The translations under genes were made by a program, and so were the position numbers. Source: Candidatus Altimarinota bacterium (lineage in GTDB: Bacteria > Patescibacteriota > Gracilibacteria > UBA4473). Taken from it: 34,921 nt of DNA. Shown piece by piece: positions 22,642-29,844 of the stretch; positions within the stretch are counted from its first letter, which is position 1, and every line of letters starts with the position of its first letter. The stretch is from NCBI GenBank assembly GCA_020630245.1, contig JAHDBZ010000001.1:60402-95322 (forward strand), in the 5' to 3' direction. A model generated the notes under the pieces. It was given only the letters and a program-made list of their open reading frames with translations. It was not told the DNA's origin and ran no database searches.

Positions 22642-24659
22642 TATTTAACGAGATTTACATTTGGGATGGACTGCAGGGCTTTGACGGCTTTTTGGTAGTC
22701 ATCGAGAGAAGGACTTTCAACGGTGATGCGCCACTGGATCTCATTGCCGGCTGGACCGTCGGTGCGCAGTTTAGAGGCGATGATGTTTTGGTCATTGTGC
22801 TCCAGGGCGTCGAATATTTGTCGCATCATCCCCGTACGATCCGTGCCTTCGATTATAATCACCTTGGTGTGGATGAAGTTAGCTTCGAGTATTCGTTCTG
22901 GATCGAGACGATTGAGCGTCTTACAGTCTTGGCGGTGGACACTGAACTGATTGCCACGAGGTACATAAGCGACAATTATATCTTTGACCTTTGGCTTGCA
23001 GCACGAAGCCAGGTGAAAGTTGCCGGTTTTTTCCCCACCAATAAAGATCTCGGTCTTCTTTTTGGCTTTCTTGATCGGGGCTTTCTCACTGACGGTTTTA
23101 ATCTTCTTTTCTAGTGTTTTTTCACTGTGTAGGTTGGCTTCTTTGGGCACGGTTTTGATCTGATGTTTGTTTAGATAGCCACGGATGTGTCCTCGAGCAG
23201 ATGGAGATTTGGCGAAATTAAGCCATAGCGGATTAGGTCCGCGACCTTGTCGGGTGACGATCTCAACGACATCACCGTTTTTGAGTTCGTGACTGAGTGG
23301 CTTGATGGCACCATTGATCTTACCGGCGATACAGGTGTGGCCGAGATCAGAGTGGATCGCGTAGGCAAAATCAATGATGGTAGCCCCTTTAACCAAATTT
23401 TTAATGTCTCCCTTGGGGGTAAAGACGTGAATACGATCTTGTGACAAGGAGGCAGATATCCGGTTGAAAAACTGATTGGTCTTTTTGGTTTCTTGATCTT
23501 GGGCCTCGATGGTAGCTGGTAGCCAACTCATTTTTTCGAGGTACCCATCATCAAAGTTTGACGAGCGAGTTTGTTTGTAGGCCCAGTGAGCTGCCGGACC
23601 AAATTCGGCATCGAGGTGCATTTTTTCGGTACGGATCTGGATTTCAGTCGGACTGGTGCTTTTGGCGATTCCGAGGACGGTGGTATGCAGGCTTTGATAT
23701 CCATTGGGTTTAGGGACCGCAATGTAGTCTTTAAAACGGGCGGCGATCGGTTTCCAGGTTCCATGAATAGCCCCTAGACAACGATAACAGTCGCCGGTCT
23801 CCTGTAGAATGATGCGAATACCAACGAGATCGAATATCTCAGAGACATGGGAAAAATTTTTCCGCTTTAATTTTTCATAGATGGAATATAGATTTTTATA
23901 ACGACCCGAAATCTGACGATAGGGGATATTTTCTTTTTTGAGGACTTTAGCGATTTGGACTTTGGCCTCTTTGAGGAATTTTTCCTGCACGGCAAAAGAC
24001 TGCTCGGTTTGCTTGGCAATATCTTCGTAGATTTCTGGGTTAAGGTTTTTAAAACACAAATCTTCGATCTGGTGTTTAAACTCGTAGAGTCCGAGCTTTT
24101 CGGCGACCGAAGCGTAGATATTTATTGACTCATTGGCGATCCGTTTGCGCTTTTCTGGGCGAACGTGTTCAAGCGTTTGCAGATTGTGAATTCGATCCGC
24201 TAATTTGATGAAGATTACGCGGATGTCTTGGGCCATGGCCACGAATAATTTTCTCAGGCTTTCGTGTTCGCGCTCTTGACCACGCAGGCGAACTTTGGCG
24301 ACTTTCTCCACGCCCTCACACAAAAATCGTATGTCTTCACCAAATCGATCTTCCATCTCTTGTGCCGTTATGTCTGTATCTTCGATCACATCGTGCATAA
24401 GGCATGAACAAACGGTGTCGATATCGGGTTTGATCTGGAGAAGGATCTTGGTAGCGGCGATTGGATGTGTGAAATACGGTTCTCCAGAGAACCGGGTTTG
24501 GCCGTCATGAGCCACTGCAGCAAACCAAAAAGCGTTGCCGATTTTATTTCGACGACGCTGATTGAAATCTGGGTAGTATTCAGCGACCGCGTCCTGAATA
24601 AATTTCAGATCACTGGCAAATATTTTTTTGAGTTCGTCAGGTGGGGTGATGGTTTTCAT
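22641..24659 (-). CDS. rel: Bifunctional (p)ppGpp synthetase/hydrolase (Rel)
   Basis: Rel makes and degrades the stringent-response alarmones. The 672-residue protein has an HD hydrolase domain (HDGQTRFSGEPYFTHP at 51-66, LMHDVIED with His89-Asp90, KLADRIHNLQTL with Asp155), so hydrolysis residues are intact. The synthetase domain follows (GRYKNLYSIYEKL, FDLVGIRIIL, and RFKD at 308-311, then PNGYQSLHTTV). The RxKD motif is typical of bifunctional Rel/SpoT rather than RelA (ExDD). A TGS domain is at 409-470, a conserved-Cys region with LASCCKPKVKDIIVAYVPRG, and an ACT domain from about 600. It is slightly shorter than the usual 720-740 residues between the TGS and ACT domains. It heads the rel-HD-trmB operon. 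Confidence 0.95.
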   Translation of the reverse strand: MKTITPPDELKKIFASDLKFIQDAVAEYYPDFNQRRRNKIGNAFWFAAVAHDGQTRFSGEPYFTHPIAATKILLQIKPDIDTVCSCLMHDVIEDTDITAQEMEDRFGEDIRFLCEGVEKVAKVRLRGQEREHESLRKLFVAMAQDIRVIFIKLADRIHNLQTLEHVRPEKRKRIANESINIYASVAEKLGLYEFKHQIEDLCFKNLNPEIYEDIAKQTEQSFAVQEKFLKEAKVQIAKVLKKENIPYRQISGRYKNLYSIYEKLKRKNFSHVSEIFDLVGIRIILQETGDCYRCLGAIHGTWKPIAARFKDYIAVPKPNGYQSLHTTVLGIAKSTSPTEIQIRTEKMHLDAEFGPAAHWAYKQTRSSNFDDGYLEKMSWLPATIEAQDQETKKTNQFFNRISASLSQDRIHVFTPKGDIKNLVKGATIIDFAYAIHSDLGHTCIAGKINGAIKPLSHELKNGDVVEIVTRQGRGPNPLWLNFAKSPSARGHIRGYLNKHQIKTVPKEANLHSEKTLEKKIKTVSEKAPIKKAKKKTEIFIGGEKTGNFHLASCCKPKVKDIIVAYVPRGNQFSVHRQDCKTLNRLDPERILEANFIHTKVIIIEGTDRTGMMRQIFDALEHNDQNIIASKLRTDGPAGNEIQWRITVESPSLDDYQKAVKALQSIPNVNLVK

Positions 24660-24672
24660 CAGACTCTACTCG

Positions 24673-24702
24673 ATTATGTGTGTAAGCGCCCTGTTTTGTC
24701 CA
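24673..24702 (-). promoter_or_regulatory. Possible promoter of rel operon
   Basis: On the reverse strand TGGACA (24702-24697) is followed after 18 bp by CATAAT (24678-24673). The predicted start would be only about 6 nt before the ATG at 24659, so the message would be nearly leaderless. Confidence 0.35.
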
Positions 24703-24737
24703 GCGTTTTAGTTCACATTTAGTACACAATTATTACC

Positions 24738-26942
24738 ATGAATGACGCAATGCGCAGTGAGTTTGGTGGTCGGATCCGGTTCGTAAAAGCTTTCCTTCTA
24801 ATGGTTGGATTGGTGTTTGCTTGGCGGCTCTTTGATCTGCAAGTTTTGCAATTCGAAAACTTTGAAATTCAGGCGAAGGCGCAGCACGAGAAGCGCTCAG
24901 TCTTGCCCGCTCGTCGAGGAAAAATCTTGGTGCGCAAGCATCGTAATTCAGAGGAGTATACGCCATTAGCGACCAACAATACGCTTAAAATGTTGTTTGT
25001 TGATCCGCTTATTTTGGCTTATCCGGAATATAATCCGAGGCTTACCATTGCGGAACAAAAAGGTGGAAATCCTGAGCTAGCGGCAGAGTTGTTGGCGCCG
25101 ATTTTGATCCATGCTCGCTGTGAAAGTATTGAAGGGTGTACAATTACCACAGATCCTGAACAATGGACTGAAACTGAGAGAGTTGCTATTCAGGCTTACA
25201 GAGAGGAACTCCGAGAACTCTTTACTCAGATTGAGCGTACTCGAGTACTTTTGGACGAAGACTTGTCATCGACTACGATTGCCCAAATTGAGCAGTTAAA
25301 CCTGCCGGGGATCTGGACGCAGGGAAATCAAGTCTGGGGAAATCCAACCGGGATCGGAAACTTAGAATCAGTTTCAGAGACGCTTTCAGCGGTCTTAGGT
25401 CTTGATCAAGAGCGCGTAGAGGCATTGTTGACGCGTCGACCACGTCGTTACGTAGAAGTAATTGATAAAATTGTTCCAGAGGTTTCTGATAAAATCCTCG
25501 AACTCAAGAAGAATCGACAGTATGCTTCTACTTTGCGGGGTATAGGACTCGTAGACGAAGAATGGCGTTACTATCCAGATCGTGAACTTGGTTCGCAGTT
25601 GCTTGGTTTTGTCGATTCCGGTGGAAATGGTCAGTACGGTATCGAGGGGAGATTTGATCTCGAACTCAAAGGAAAAGAAGGCTATATCTTTGGGGCCACT
25701 AATACGCGAGGGCAACGAATCCTCGGTAAAGGTGGAGGAATTAGTCGAGCTCAGAATGGCGCGGATGTCGTTTTGTCGATTGATCGTCGAATTCAGGGGA
25801 TGGTCGAAAAGATTTTGCTCGAGGATCTAGAACGTTTCCAGGCTGATTTTGGGCAAGTTGTAGTCGTTGAGCCTGATACAGGGAGAATCCTGGCGATGGC
25901 TAACGCTCCGACCTTTGATCCGAACGAATTTCGTAAGGTTTTCCTCAATTACGAGATACCGGTTGAGCAAGAGCAGGCGGATCGCGGTGACGAATTTTTT
26001 AATCAGAGAATTCCGACAGAGGCAATTGAAGGTAAGCTTTATCGTTATTTTAACGTCTGGGGGCCGCAGGTTTTTCGAAATCGAGCCGTAGCTGATAGTT
26101 ATGAACCCGGGTCTGTGATGAAGGCGGTCAGTATGGCAGCGGCTATTAACGCTGATGAAGTTACCCCTCAAACCACCTTCAACGATGATGGGCCAATCGA
26201 GGTTGATCAATTCCGGATTCGTAATTCGGACAAGGTTTATGCGGGTCCTACTTCAATGATTTCAGTACTTGATCGGTCGCTCAATACAGGAATCGCTTTC
26301 ATTACTCGTAAGATGGGAGCTAAGTTGACCTATGAGTATTTGCGTGATTTTGGGTTCGGTCAGTTTACTGATATTGAATTAGACGGAGAGGAGGAAGGTG
26401 AATTGGAATTTTGGCACGATTGGGCAGAGTCAGAGTTGATTACGAGAGGTTTTGGGCAGGGGATTTTGGCCAGCCCATTGCAAATGACTATGGCGTTCGC
26501 GGCGTTAGCTAATGGTGGGTATCTGATGAAGCCAATCCTGGTTGAGGAGATTCGTTATAATGACGAACGTGGCACTCGAACGTTTAAACCAGAACCAATC
26601 CGTCGGGTGATTTCGGATCAAACTTCTGCCACTATTAAGTCGATGCTGCTCAGTGGGGTAAACAAAGGCGTAGCCAATGAAGCACAGGTCTACGGTTACA
26701 CGGTCATGGGGAAAACGGGAACCTCACAGACCTATCGGAATGGATTCGCGCTGGAAGGGATAGGAACGACGATTGCCTCCTTTGCTGGCTTCGGTCCGAT
26801 AAAAGATCCAGCTTTTGTGGTGCTGGTAAAGTACGATTATCCGAAAACCTCACAGTGGGGTTCCAAGACCGCCGCAGTGACCTTTCAACGGGTCGCTGAT
26901 TTCTTATTTGAATACTTAGAGATTCCGCCAGACCGGAATTGA
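24738..26942 (+). CDS. ftsI: Class B penicillin-binding protein (FtsI/PBP2-like transpeptidase)
   Basis: This enzyme cross-links peptidoglycan at the septum or side wall. The 734-residue protein has a cytoplasmic start, one membrane helix (FVKAFLLMVGLVFAWRLFDLQVL), the dimerisation block (LPARRGKILVRK) and the transpeptidase domain with S459-V-M-K462, S514-L-N516 and K659-T-G-T-S. All three catalytic motifs are intact. It is about 150 residues longer than E. coli FtsI. The extra length is mainly in the N-terminal pedestal, around residues 100-200, rich in Glu and Thr and with a CESIEGC Cys pair, and around 410-450 (YEIPVEQEQADRGDEFFNQ). It is divergent from rel with 78 bp between the starts. 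FtsI rather than PBP2 is the likelier assignment, but there is no division cluster to confirm it. Confidence 0.88.
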   Translation: MNDAMRSEFGGRIRFVKAFLLMVGLVFAWRLFDLQVLQFENFEIQAKAQHEKRSVLPARRGKILVRKHRNSEEYTPLATNNTLKMLFVDPLILAYPEYNPRLTIAEQKGGNPELAAELLAPILIHARCESIEGCTITTDPEQWTETERVAIQAYREELRELFTQIERTRVLLDEDLSSTTIAQIEQLNLPGIWTQGNQVWGNPTGIGNLESVSETLSAVLGLDQERVEALLTRRPRRYVEVIDKIVPEVSDKILELKKNRQYASTLRGIGLVDEEWRYYPDRELGSQLLGFVDSGGNGQYGIEGRFDLELKGKEGYIFGATNTRGQRILGKGGGISRAQNGADVVLSIDRRIQGMVEKILLEDLERFQADFGQVVVVEPDTGRILAMANAPTFDPNEFRKVFLNYEIPVEQEQADRGDEFFNQRIPTEAIEGKLYRYFNVWGPQVFRNRAVADSYEPGSVMKAVSMAAAINADEVTPQTTFNDDGPIEVDQFRIRNSDKVYAGPTSMISVLDRSLNTGIAFITRKMGAKLTYEYLRDFGFGQFTDIELDGEEEGELEFWHDWAESELITRGFGQGILASPLQMTMAFAALANGGYLMKPILVEEIRYNDERGTRTFKPEPIRRVISDQTSATIKSMLLSGVNKGVANEAQVYGYTVMGKTGTSQTYRNGFALEGIGTTIASFAGFGPIKDPAFVVLVKYDYPKTSQWGSKTAAVTFQRVADFLFEYLEIPPDRN

Positions 26943-26962
26943 GGAAAACCAGTTTTTCTCAA
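26939..26962 (+). terminator. Weak hairpin after ftsI
   Basis: TTGAGGAAAA (26939-26948) pairs with TTTTTCTCAA (26953-26962) over 10 bp with one G-U pair and a CCAG loop, covering the ftsI stop codon. No T run follows, so terminator function is uncertain. Confidence 0.4.
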
Positions 26963-26992
26963 GGCTCCTTTCTGTATATGTATTCGTTTGCT

Positions 26993-27044
26993 CTGGGGCC
27001 GGTGAGACCCAGGAATCACTCATGATTTAATAATTGAGATCATG
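26993..27044 (+). other. Noncoding gap with two small hairpins upstream of 27156
   Basis: The 213-bp gap between ftsI and the next gene has no supported gene. CTGGG (26993-26997) can pair with CCCAG (27008-27012), and CATGAT (27021-27026) with ATCATG (27039-27044). A very T-rich stretch follows up to 27155. A leader RNA for the small downstream gene is possible, but I see no known riboswitch motif. Confidence 0.3.
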
Positions 27045-27155
27045 GAGAAAGTTTACTTTTTATGTATTTTTTAAGCTTTTAAAGTCGTTTTTTATTATTT
27101 TTGTTTGTTTAAGTTTTACTTTTTAGTAAATTTTTTACGTATTTTGCTTCAAGAA

Positions 27156-27515
27156 ATGTCTAAAATTTCCAAAAACACTGTCATCGAAGGAAAAGTTATT
27201 ACTGCCAATAGAATGATAGGAGGGAAAGACCTGGACGAATATGAAGAGCGCACGGATTTCTATCTTGAGGATGCATCAGGTGCTCAATTCGAGATCAAAG
27301 GTAAAGCTTTTGAGGCCGTAAGACCATTGGTAGGGCAGAAAGTGAGTATGATGATCTCTCGAGAGGTCGGACATAAGATTGAAAAGATAAAAGATGCGGC
27401 AGGAAAAGTGGTGTTTAGTGACGACAGTAACGTGATACCTCTAAATGCTGGTACTGAAGAAATACCAAAAATCGCTGGCGATGGCGCCAAATTTTCAGCC
27501 ACTTACCAACGGTAG
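27156..27515 (+). CDS. Hypothetical small protein
   Basis: I do not recognise this 119-residue protein. It is soluble, with a likely small beta-barrel core: SKNTVIEGKVITANR, RTDFYLEDASGAQFEIKGKAFEAV, GQKVSMMISREVGHKIEKIKDAAGKVVFSD. The strand-turn pattern recalls OB-fold or similar nucleic-acid-binding folds, but that is a guess. The ATG at 27156 is preferred to the TTG at 27105, which would add a hydrophobic leader encoded by T-rich DNA. Its 3' end overlaps the convergent ogt-like gene by 13 bp (27503-27515). Confidence 0.6.
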   Translation: MSKISKNTVIEGKVITANRMIGGKDLDEYEERTDFYLEDASGAQFEIKGKAFEAVRPLVGQKVSMMISREVGHKIEKIKDAAGKVVFSDDSNVIPLNAGTEEIPKIAGDGAKFSATYQR

Positions 27516-27805
27516 AGCTTCGTTTTAAAATCAATAATCTTGTCATCTATTACCTCAACGCCTTCTTCGGCCAGGCGGCGGATTTTTTCTTCTGGTTTGC
27601 CAGCGTAACCGCCGAGGCGACCATCGGTATTAACCACCCGGTGACAGGGGACGATGTCACGGGGGTACGGGTTTTGGTTCATGGCATTACCGACCGCCCG
27701 ATAAGCCCTGGTACCGAGTGCTTCGGCCAGGGCTTTGTAGGTGGTGACGCGTCCGGTAGGGACTTCACTTAGAAGTTTATAACAGCGTTCGTTAAAATTT
27801 TTCAT
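27503..27805 (-). CDS. ogt: One-domain O6-alkylguanine-DNA alkyltransferase
   Basis: This protein would remove alkyl groups from O6 of guanine by transferring them to its own cysteine. The 100-residue protein is only the C-terminal MGMT domain: FNERCYKLLSEVPTGRVTTYKALAEALGTRAYRAVGNAMNQNP (helix-turn-helix and arginine finger R33-A-Y-R-A-V-G) and IVPCHRVVNTDGRLGGYAG with the acceptor Cys in PCHRV. In the alkyltransferase-like (ATL) proteins this Cys is replaced, usually by Trp, so the protein should be a true transferase. The N-terminal RNase-H-like domain of Ada/Ogt is absent, as in other small forms. Copy C of the dispersed repeat lies directly upstream. Confidence 0.88.
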   Translation of the reverse strand: MKNFNERCYKLLSEVPTGRVTTYKALAEALGTRAYRAVGNAMNQNPYPRDIVPCHRVVNTDGRLGGYAGKPEEKIRRLAEEGVEVIDDKIIDFKTKLYRW

Positions 27806-27812
27806 GTTAGAT

Positions 27813-27894
27813 AAGATCCTTCCCTTCGACAGGCTCAGGGCAGGCTGCTCAGGATGAGTTCGACTAACAGCTCACAAGTTCGCTGAGTCTCACT
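27813..27894 (-). repeat. Dispersed repeat element, copy C (inverted)
   Basis: Read on the reverse strand this 82-bp copy starts AGTGAGACTCAGCGAAC and ends GTCGAAGGGAAGGATCTT, with the shared core TTAGTCGAACTCATCCTGAGC. It overlaps the mscS stop codon (27893-27895) and fills the gap to ogt. Confidence 0.87.
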
Positions 27895-28762
27895 ACACCT
27901 CGACCTCATACTTTCCCGTTGGATCTTTGGTTTCGTAGTAGTGGTGAATGTCTTGTTGTGGATATGGGATACTGATGCCATTAGCATCGAATTCAGCTTT
28001 GGCCAGTTCAAAGAAATCTGCTGGCAGGCCAACATAGTGCTTGTCTTGACACCAGACTCGGAGATTTAGATCGACAGAACTTTCTCCAAGATTCCCGACA
28101 AAGACTTCTGGCTCGTGTCCTTTTTCTTTAAGGATTTTTTTGTTGTCTTTGGCTAGATTTAAGAGGATGTCTTTGGCTTTCTTGATGTCGTCTTCGTAAC
28201 CAATACCAAAGATGATGTCGTGACGACGCGTGCCAAGGGAAGTGTAGTTTTCGATGGCATCGTTAGAAATAGCACCATTTGGGATGATGATTTTTTTGTG
28301 ATCTGGTGTGTGGAGAACGGTGTTGAAGATTTGGATCTGTTTTACAACCCCGTCGTATCCTTGGGCCAGGATATGGTCACCGACTTTGTACGGCTTGAAA
28401 AGTAGGATCAAGACACCACCGGCAAAATTTGCGAGTGATCCTTGCAGCGCTAAACCAACGGCCAAACCGGCGGCCCCGACTAAGGCTACGAAAGATGAAG
28501 TCTGCACACCAAGCATGCCGGCAACCGCGATAAAGAGCACGATCTTAAGTGTGATGGCAATCAGGCTCTCGAGAAAACCAGCAACCGAAGGATCAAGGTG
28601 CTGTTTTGCAAAAATCTTGTCGAGAATTTTGTTGAGGAGTTTAATAGCCTTGAGTCCAACAAATAAAACAACCAGGGCCAACAGGAGTTTGGGTGCGTAG
28701 CTCGCAACCATTTCGACTCCTAGATCAATGTACTTTTGTACATCTAGATTAGAAAAATCCAT
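27893..28762 (-). CDS. mscS: Small-conductance mechanosensitive channel MscS (paralogue 1)
   Basis: MscS channels open under membrane tension and release solutes during osmotic downshock. The 289-residue protein has three N-terminal membrane helices, with the pore helix GLALQGSLANFAGGVLILLFKPYKVGDHI (the Gly/Ala-rich TM3 followed by the beta-domain entry), and a cytoplasmic part including VVKQIQIFNTVLHTPDHKKIIIPNGAISNDAIENYT. The length is typical of E. coli-type MscS (286). The paralogue at 28820-29638 is 57 bp upstream in the same direction and shares most of TM3 and the beta domain. Its stop codon TAG is the start of copy C of the dispersed repeat. Confidence 0.92.
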   Translation of the reverse strand: MDFSNLDVQKYIDLGVEMVASYAPKLLLALVVLFVGLKAIKLLNKILDKIFAKQHLDPSVAGFLESLIAITLKIVLFIAVAGMLGVQTSSFVALVGAAGLAVGLALQGSLANFAGGVLILLFKPYKVGDHILAQGYDGVVKQIQIFNTVLHTPDHKKIIIPNGAISNDAIENYTSLGTRRHDIIFGIGYEDDIKKAKDILLNLAKDNKKILKEKGHEPEVFVGNLGESSVDLNLRVWCQDKHYVGLPADFFELAKAEFDANGISIPYPQQDIHHYYETKDPTGKYEVEV

Positions 28763-28819
28763 GATATAGTGGGTTAAAGTAACTTCAGTTTAGCAGGGAA
28801 AACCAGAAGCTGTAAAGGA

Positions 28820-29638
28820 CTAGTTTTGCGGGAAGGCGAAGACGTCACGGAGTTCGATTTTTTCCTGACGGAAAGCTTCCTGGATCACTTCTAGCATGCC
28901 GTAGTACACATCCCAGTAGTCTTTGGTCTTTACCCAGCCACGAAGGCTGATCTCCACGCCGCGCTCTGTCAGGTCCTTAACCACGATTTCAGGGGTTGGC
29001 TTGTCGAGGAAACGTTTTTCCTTTTTGGCCAAGGCGAGGAGATTTTTACGTACTTTTTTGAGGTCTTCGTCATAGTGCAGATGGAGCGTTAGGTCGACGC
29101 GACGGGTGCGTTTTGCGGTGTAGTTTCGGATACAATCATTGGAAAGTTTTCCATTTGGGATGACGATGGCTTGGTTGTCGGTGGTTTTGAGGGTGGTGTT
29201 GAAGATCTGAATGCTTTCCACCGTGCCTACAAATCCTTGGGCTTCGATGTAGTCACCGATCTTAAACGGTTTAAAGATCAAAATTAGCACCCCGCCGGCA
29301 AAGTTGGCCAACGAGCCCTGCAATGCTAGACCAATGGCGAGACCGGCCGCCCCCACGAGCGCTACCAATGAGCTGGTCTGCACACCGAGCATCGAGGCTA
29401 CGATGATGAGTAGTACTATTTTGAGGCCAATACTGATAAGGCTACCAAGAAAACTGCGGACGGCTTGATCGAGTCGGGCATGCTTAAGAGCGCGTAATGC
29501 GACGTGATTGATCCACTTGATGATGATCCAGCCGATAAGCAAGGTCAGGATGGCGAAGATCAGCCGTGGTGCTAATCCTTCGATCAATTTGAGTGTGTAT
29601 TCGATGGCGTGAAGGACGATGTCGGTATTGAATTCCAT
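28820..29638 (-). CDS. mscS: Small-conductance mechanosensitive channel MscS (paralogue 2)
   Basis: This 272-residue MscS protein has the same layout as its neighbour: three helices, TM3 GLALQGSLANFAGGVLILIFKPFKIGDYI, and the beta domain VESIQIFNTTLKTTDNQAIVIPNGKLSNDCIRNYT. The C-terminal alpha-beta domain diverges more (FLDKPTPEIVVKDLTERGVEISLRGWVKTKDYWDVYYG). Tandem duplication is the simplest explanation for two adjacent copies, after which the sensor or gating parts may have separated in function (inference). Confidence 0.92.
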   Translation of the reverse strand: MEFNTDIVLHAIEYTLKLIEGLAPRLIFAILTLLIGWIIIKWINHVALRALKHARLDQAVRSFLGSLISIGLKIVLLIIVASMLGVQTSSLVALVGAAGLAIGLALQGSLANFAGGVLILIFKPFKIGDYIEAQGFVGTVESIQIFNTTLKTTDNQAIVIPNGKLSNDCIRNYTAKRTRRVDLTLHLHYDEDLKKVRKNLLALAKKEKRFLDKPTPEIVVKDLTERGVEISLRGWVKTKDYWDVYYGMLEVIQEAFRQEKIELRDVFAFPQN

Positions 29639-29682
29639 GTTGTTTAGATATTAAGCTGTTTGGAGGGTGGGTTCAAAAAAGT

Positions 29683-29710
29683 TTGACTATAAATCAAAAA
29701 CATTTAACTT
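29683..29710 (+). promoter_or_regulatory. Promoter of the aspartokinase leader
   Basis: TTGACT (29683-29688) and TAACTT (29705-29710) are 16 bp apart. Transcription would start near 29718 and make a leader of about 127 nt before the ATG at 29845. Confidence 0.5.
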
Positions 29711-29743
29711 GGTGGTTAGATGTTTCAGACCATGATCACAATT

Positions 29744-29838
29744 ACGACAAAGAAAACGGGGCGCCGCCTCGGAGTGTCGTAGTGAGTAGATCCAAGATCT
29801 GAGATGCTATGCCGCTCCACATGGAAGCGGTTTTTTTA
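29744..29838 (+). promoter_or_regulatory. Structured leader with intrinsic terminator before the aspartokinase gene
   Basis: ACGACA can pair with TGTCGT around a GGGGC/GCCTC inner hairpin (about 29743-29780), and AGATC/GATCT form a small stem near 29790-29800. A terminator follows: CCGCTCC (29812-29818) with GGAAGCGG (29823-29830, one bulged A), then seven T. The start codon is 7 nt after the T run. GGGGCG at 29758-29763 can instead pair with CGCTCC of the terminator (one G-U), a possible antiterminator. This suggests attenuation, but no lysine-riboswitch core is recognisable. Confidence 0.55.
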
Positions 29839-29844
29839 AAATTT

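Noticed and set aside
17387..26942. Possible TGA recoding (code 25) as in some CPR phyla
   Set aside because: TGA is the natural stop of pabB (overlapping the lspA start), rnc and ftsI, and no gene needs TGA read as Gly.
29718..29844. Lysine riboswitch before the aspartokinase gene
   Set aside because: The conserved L-box core sequences are not recognisable and the leader is shorter than usual for that class.
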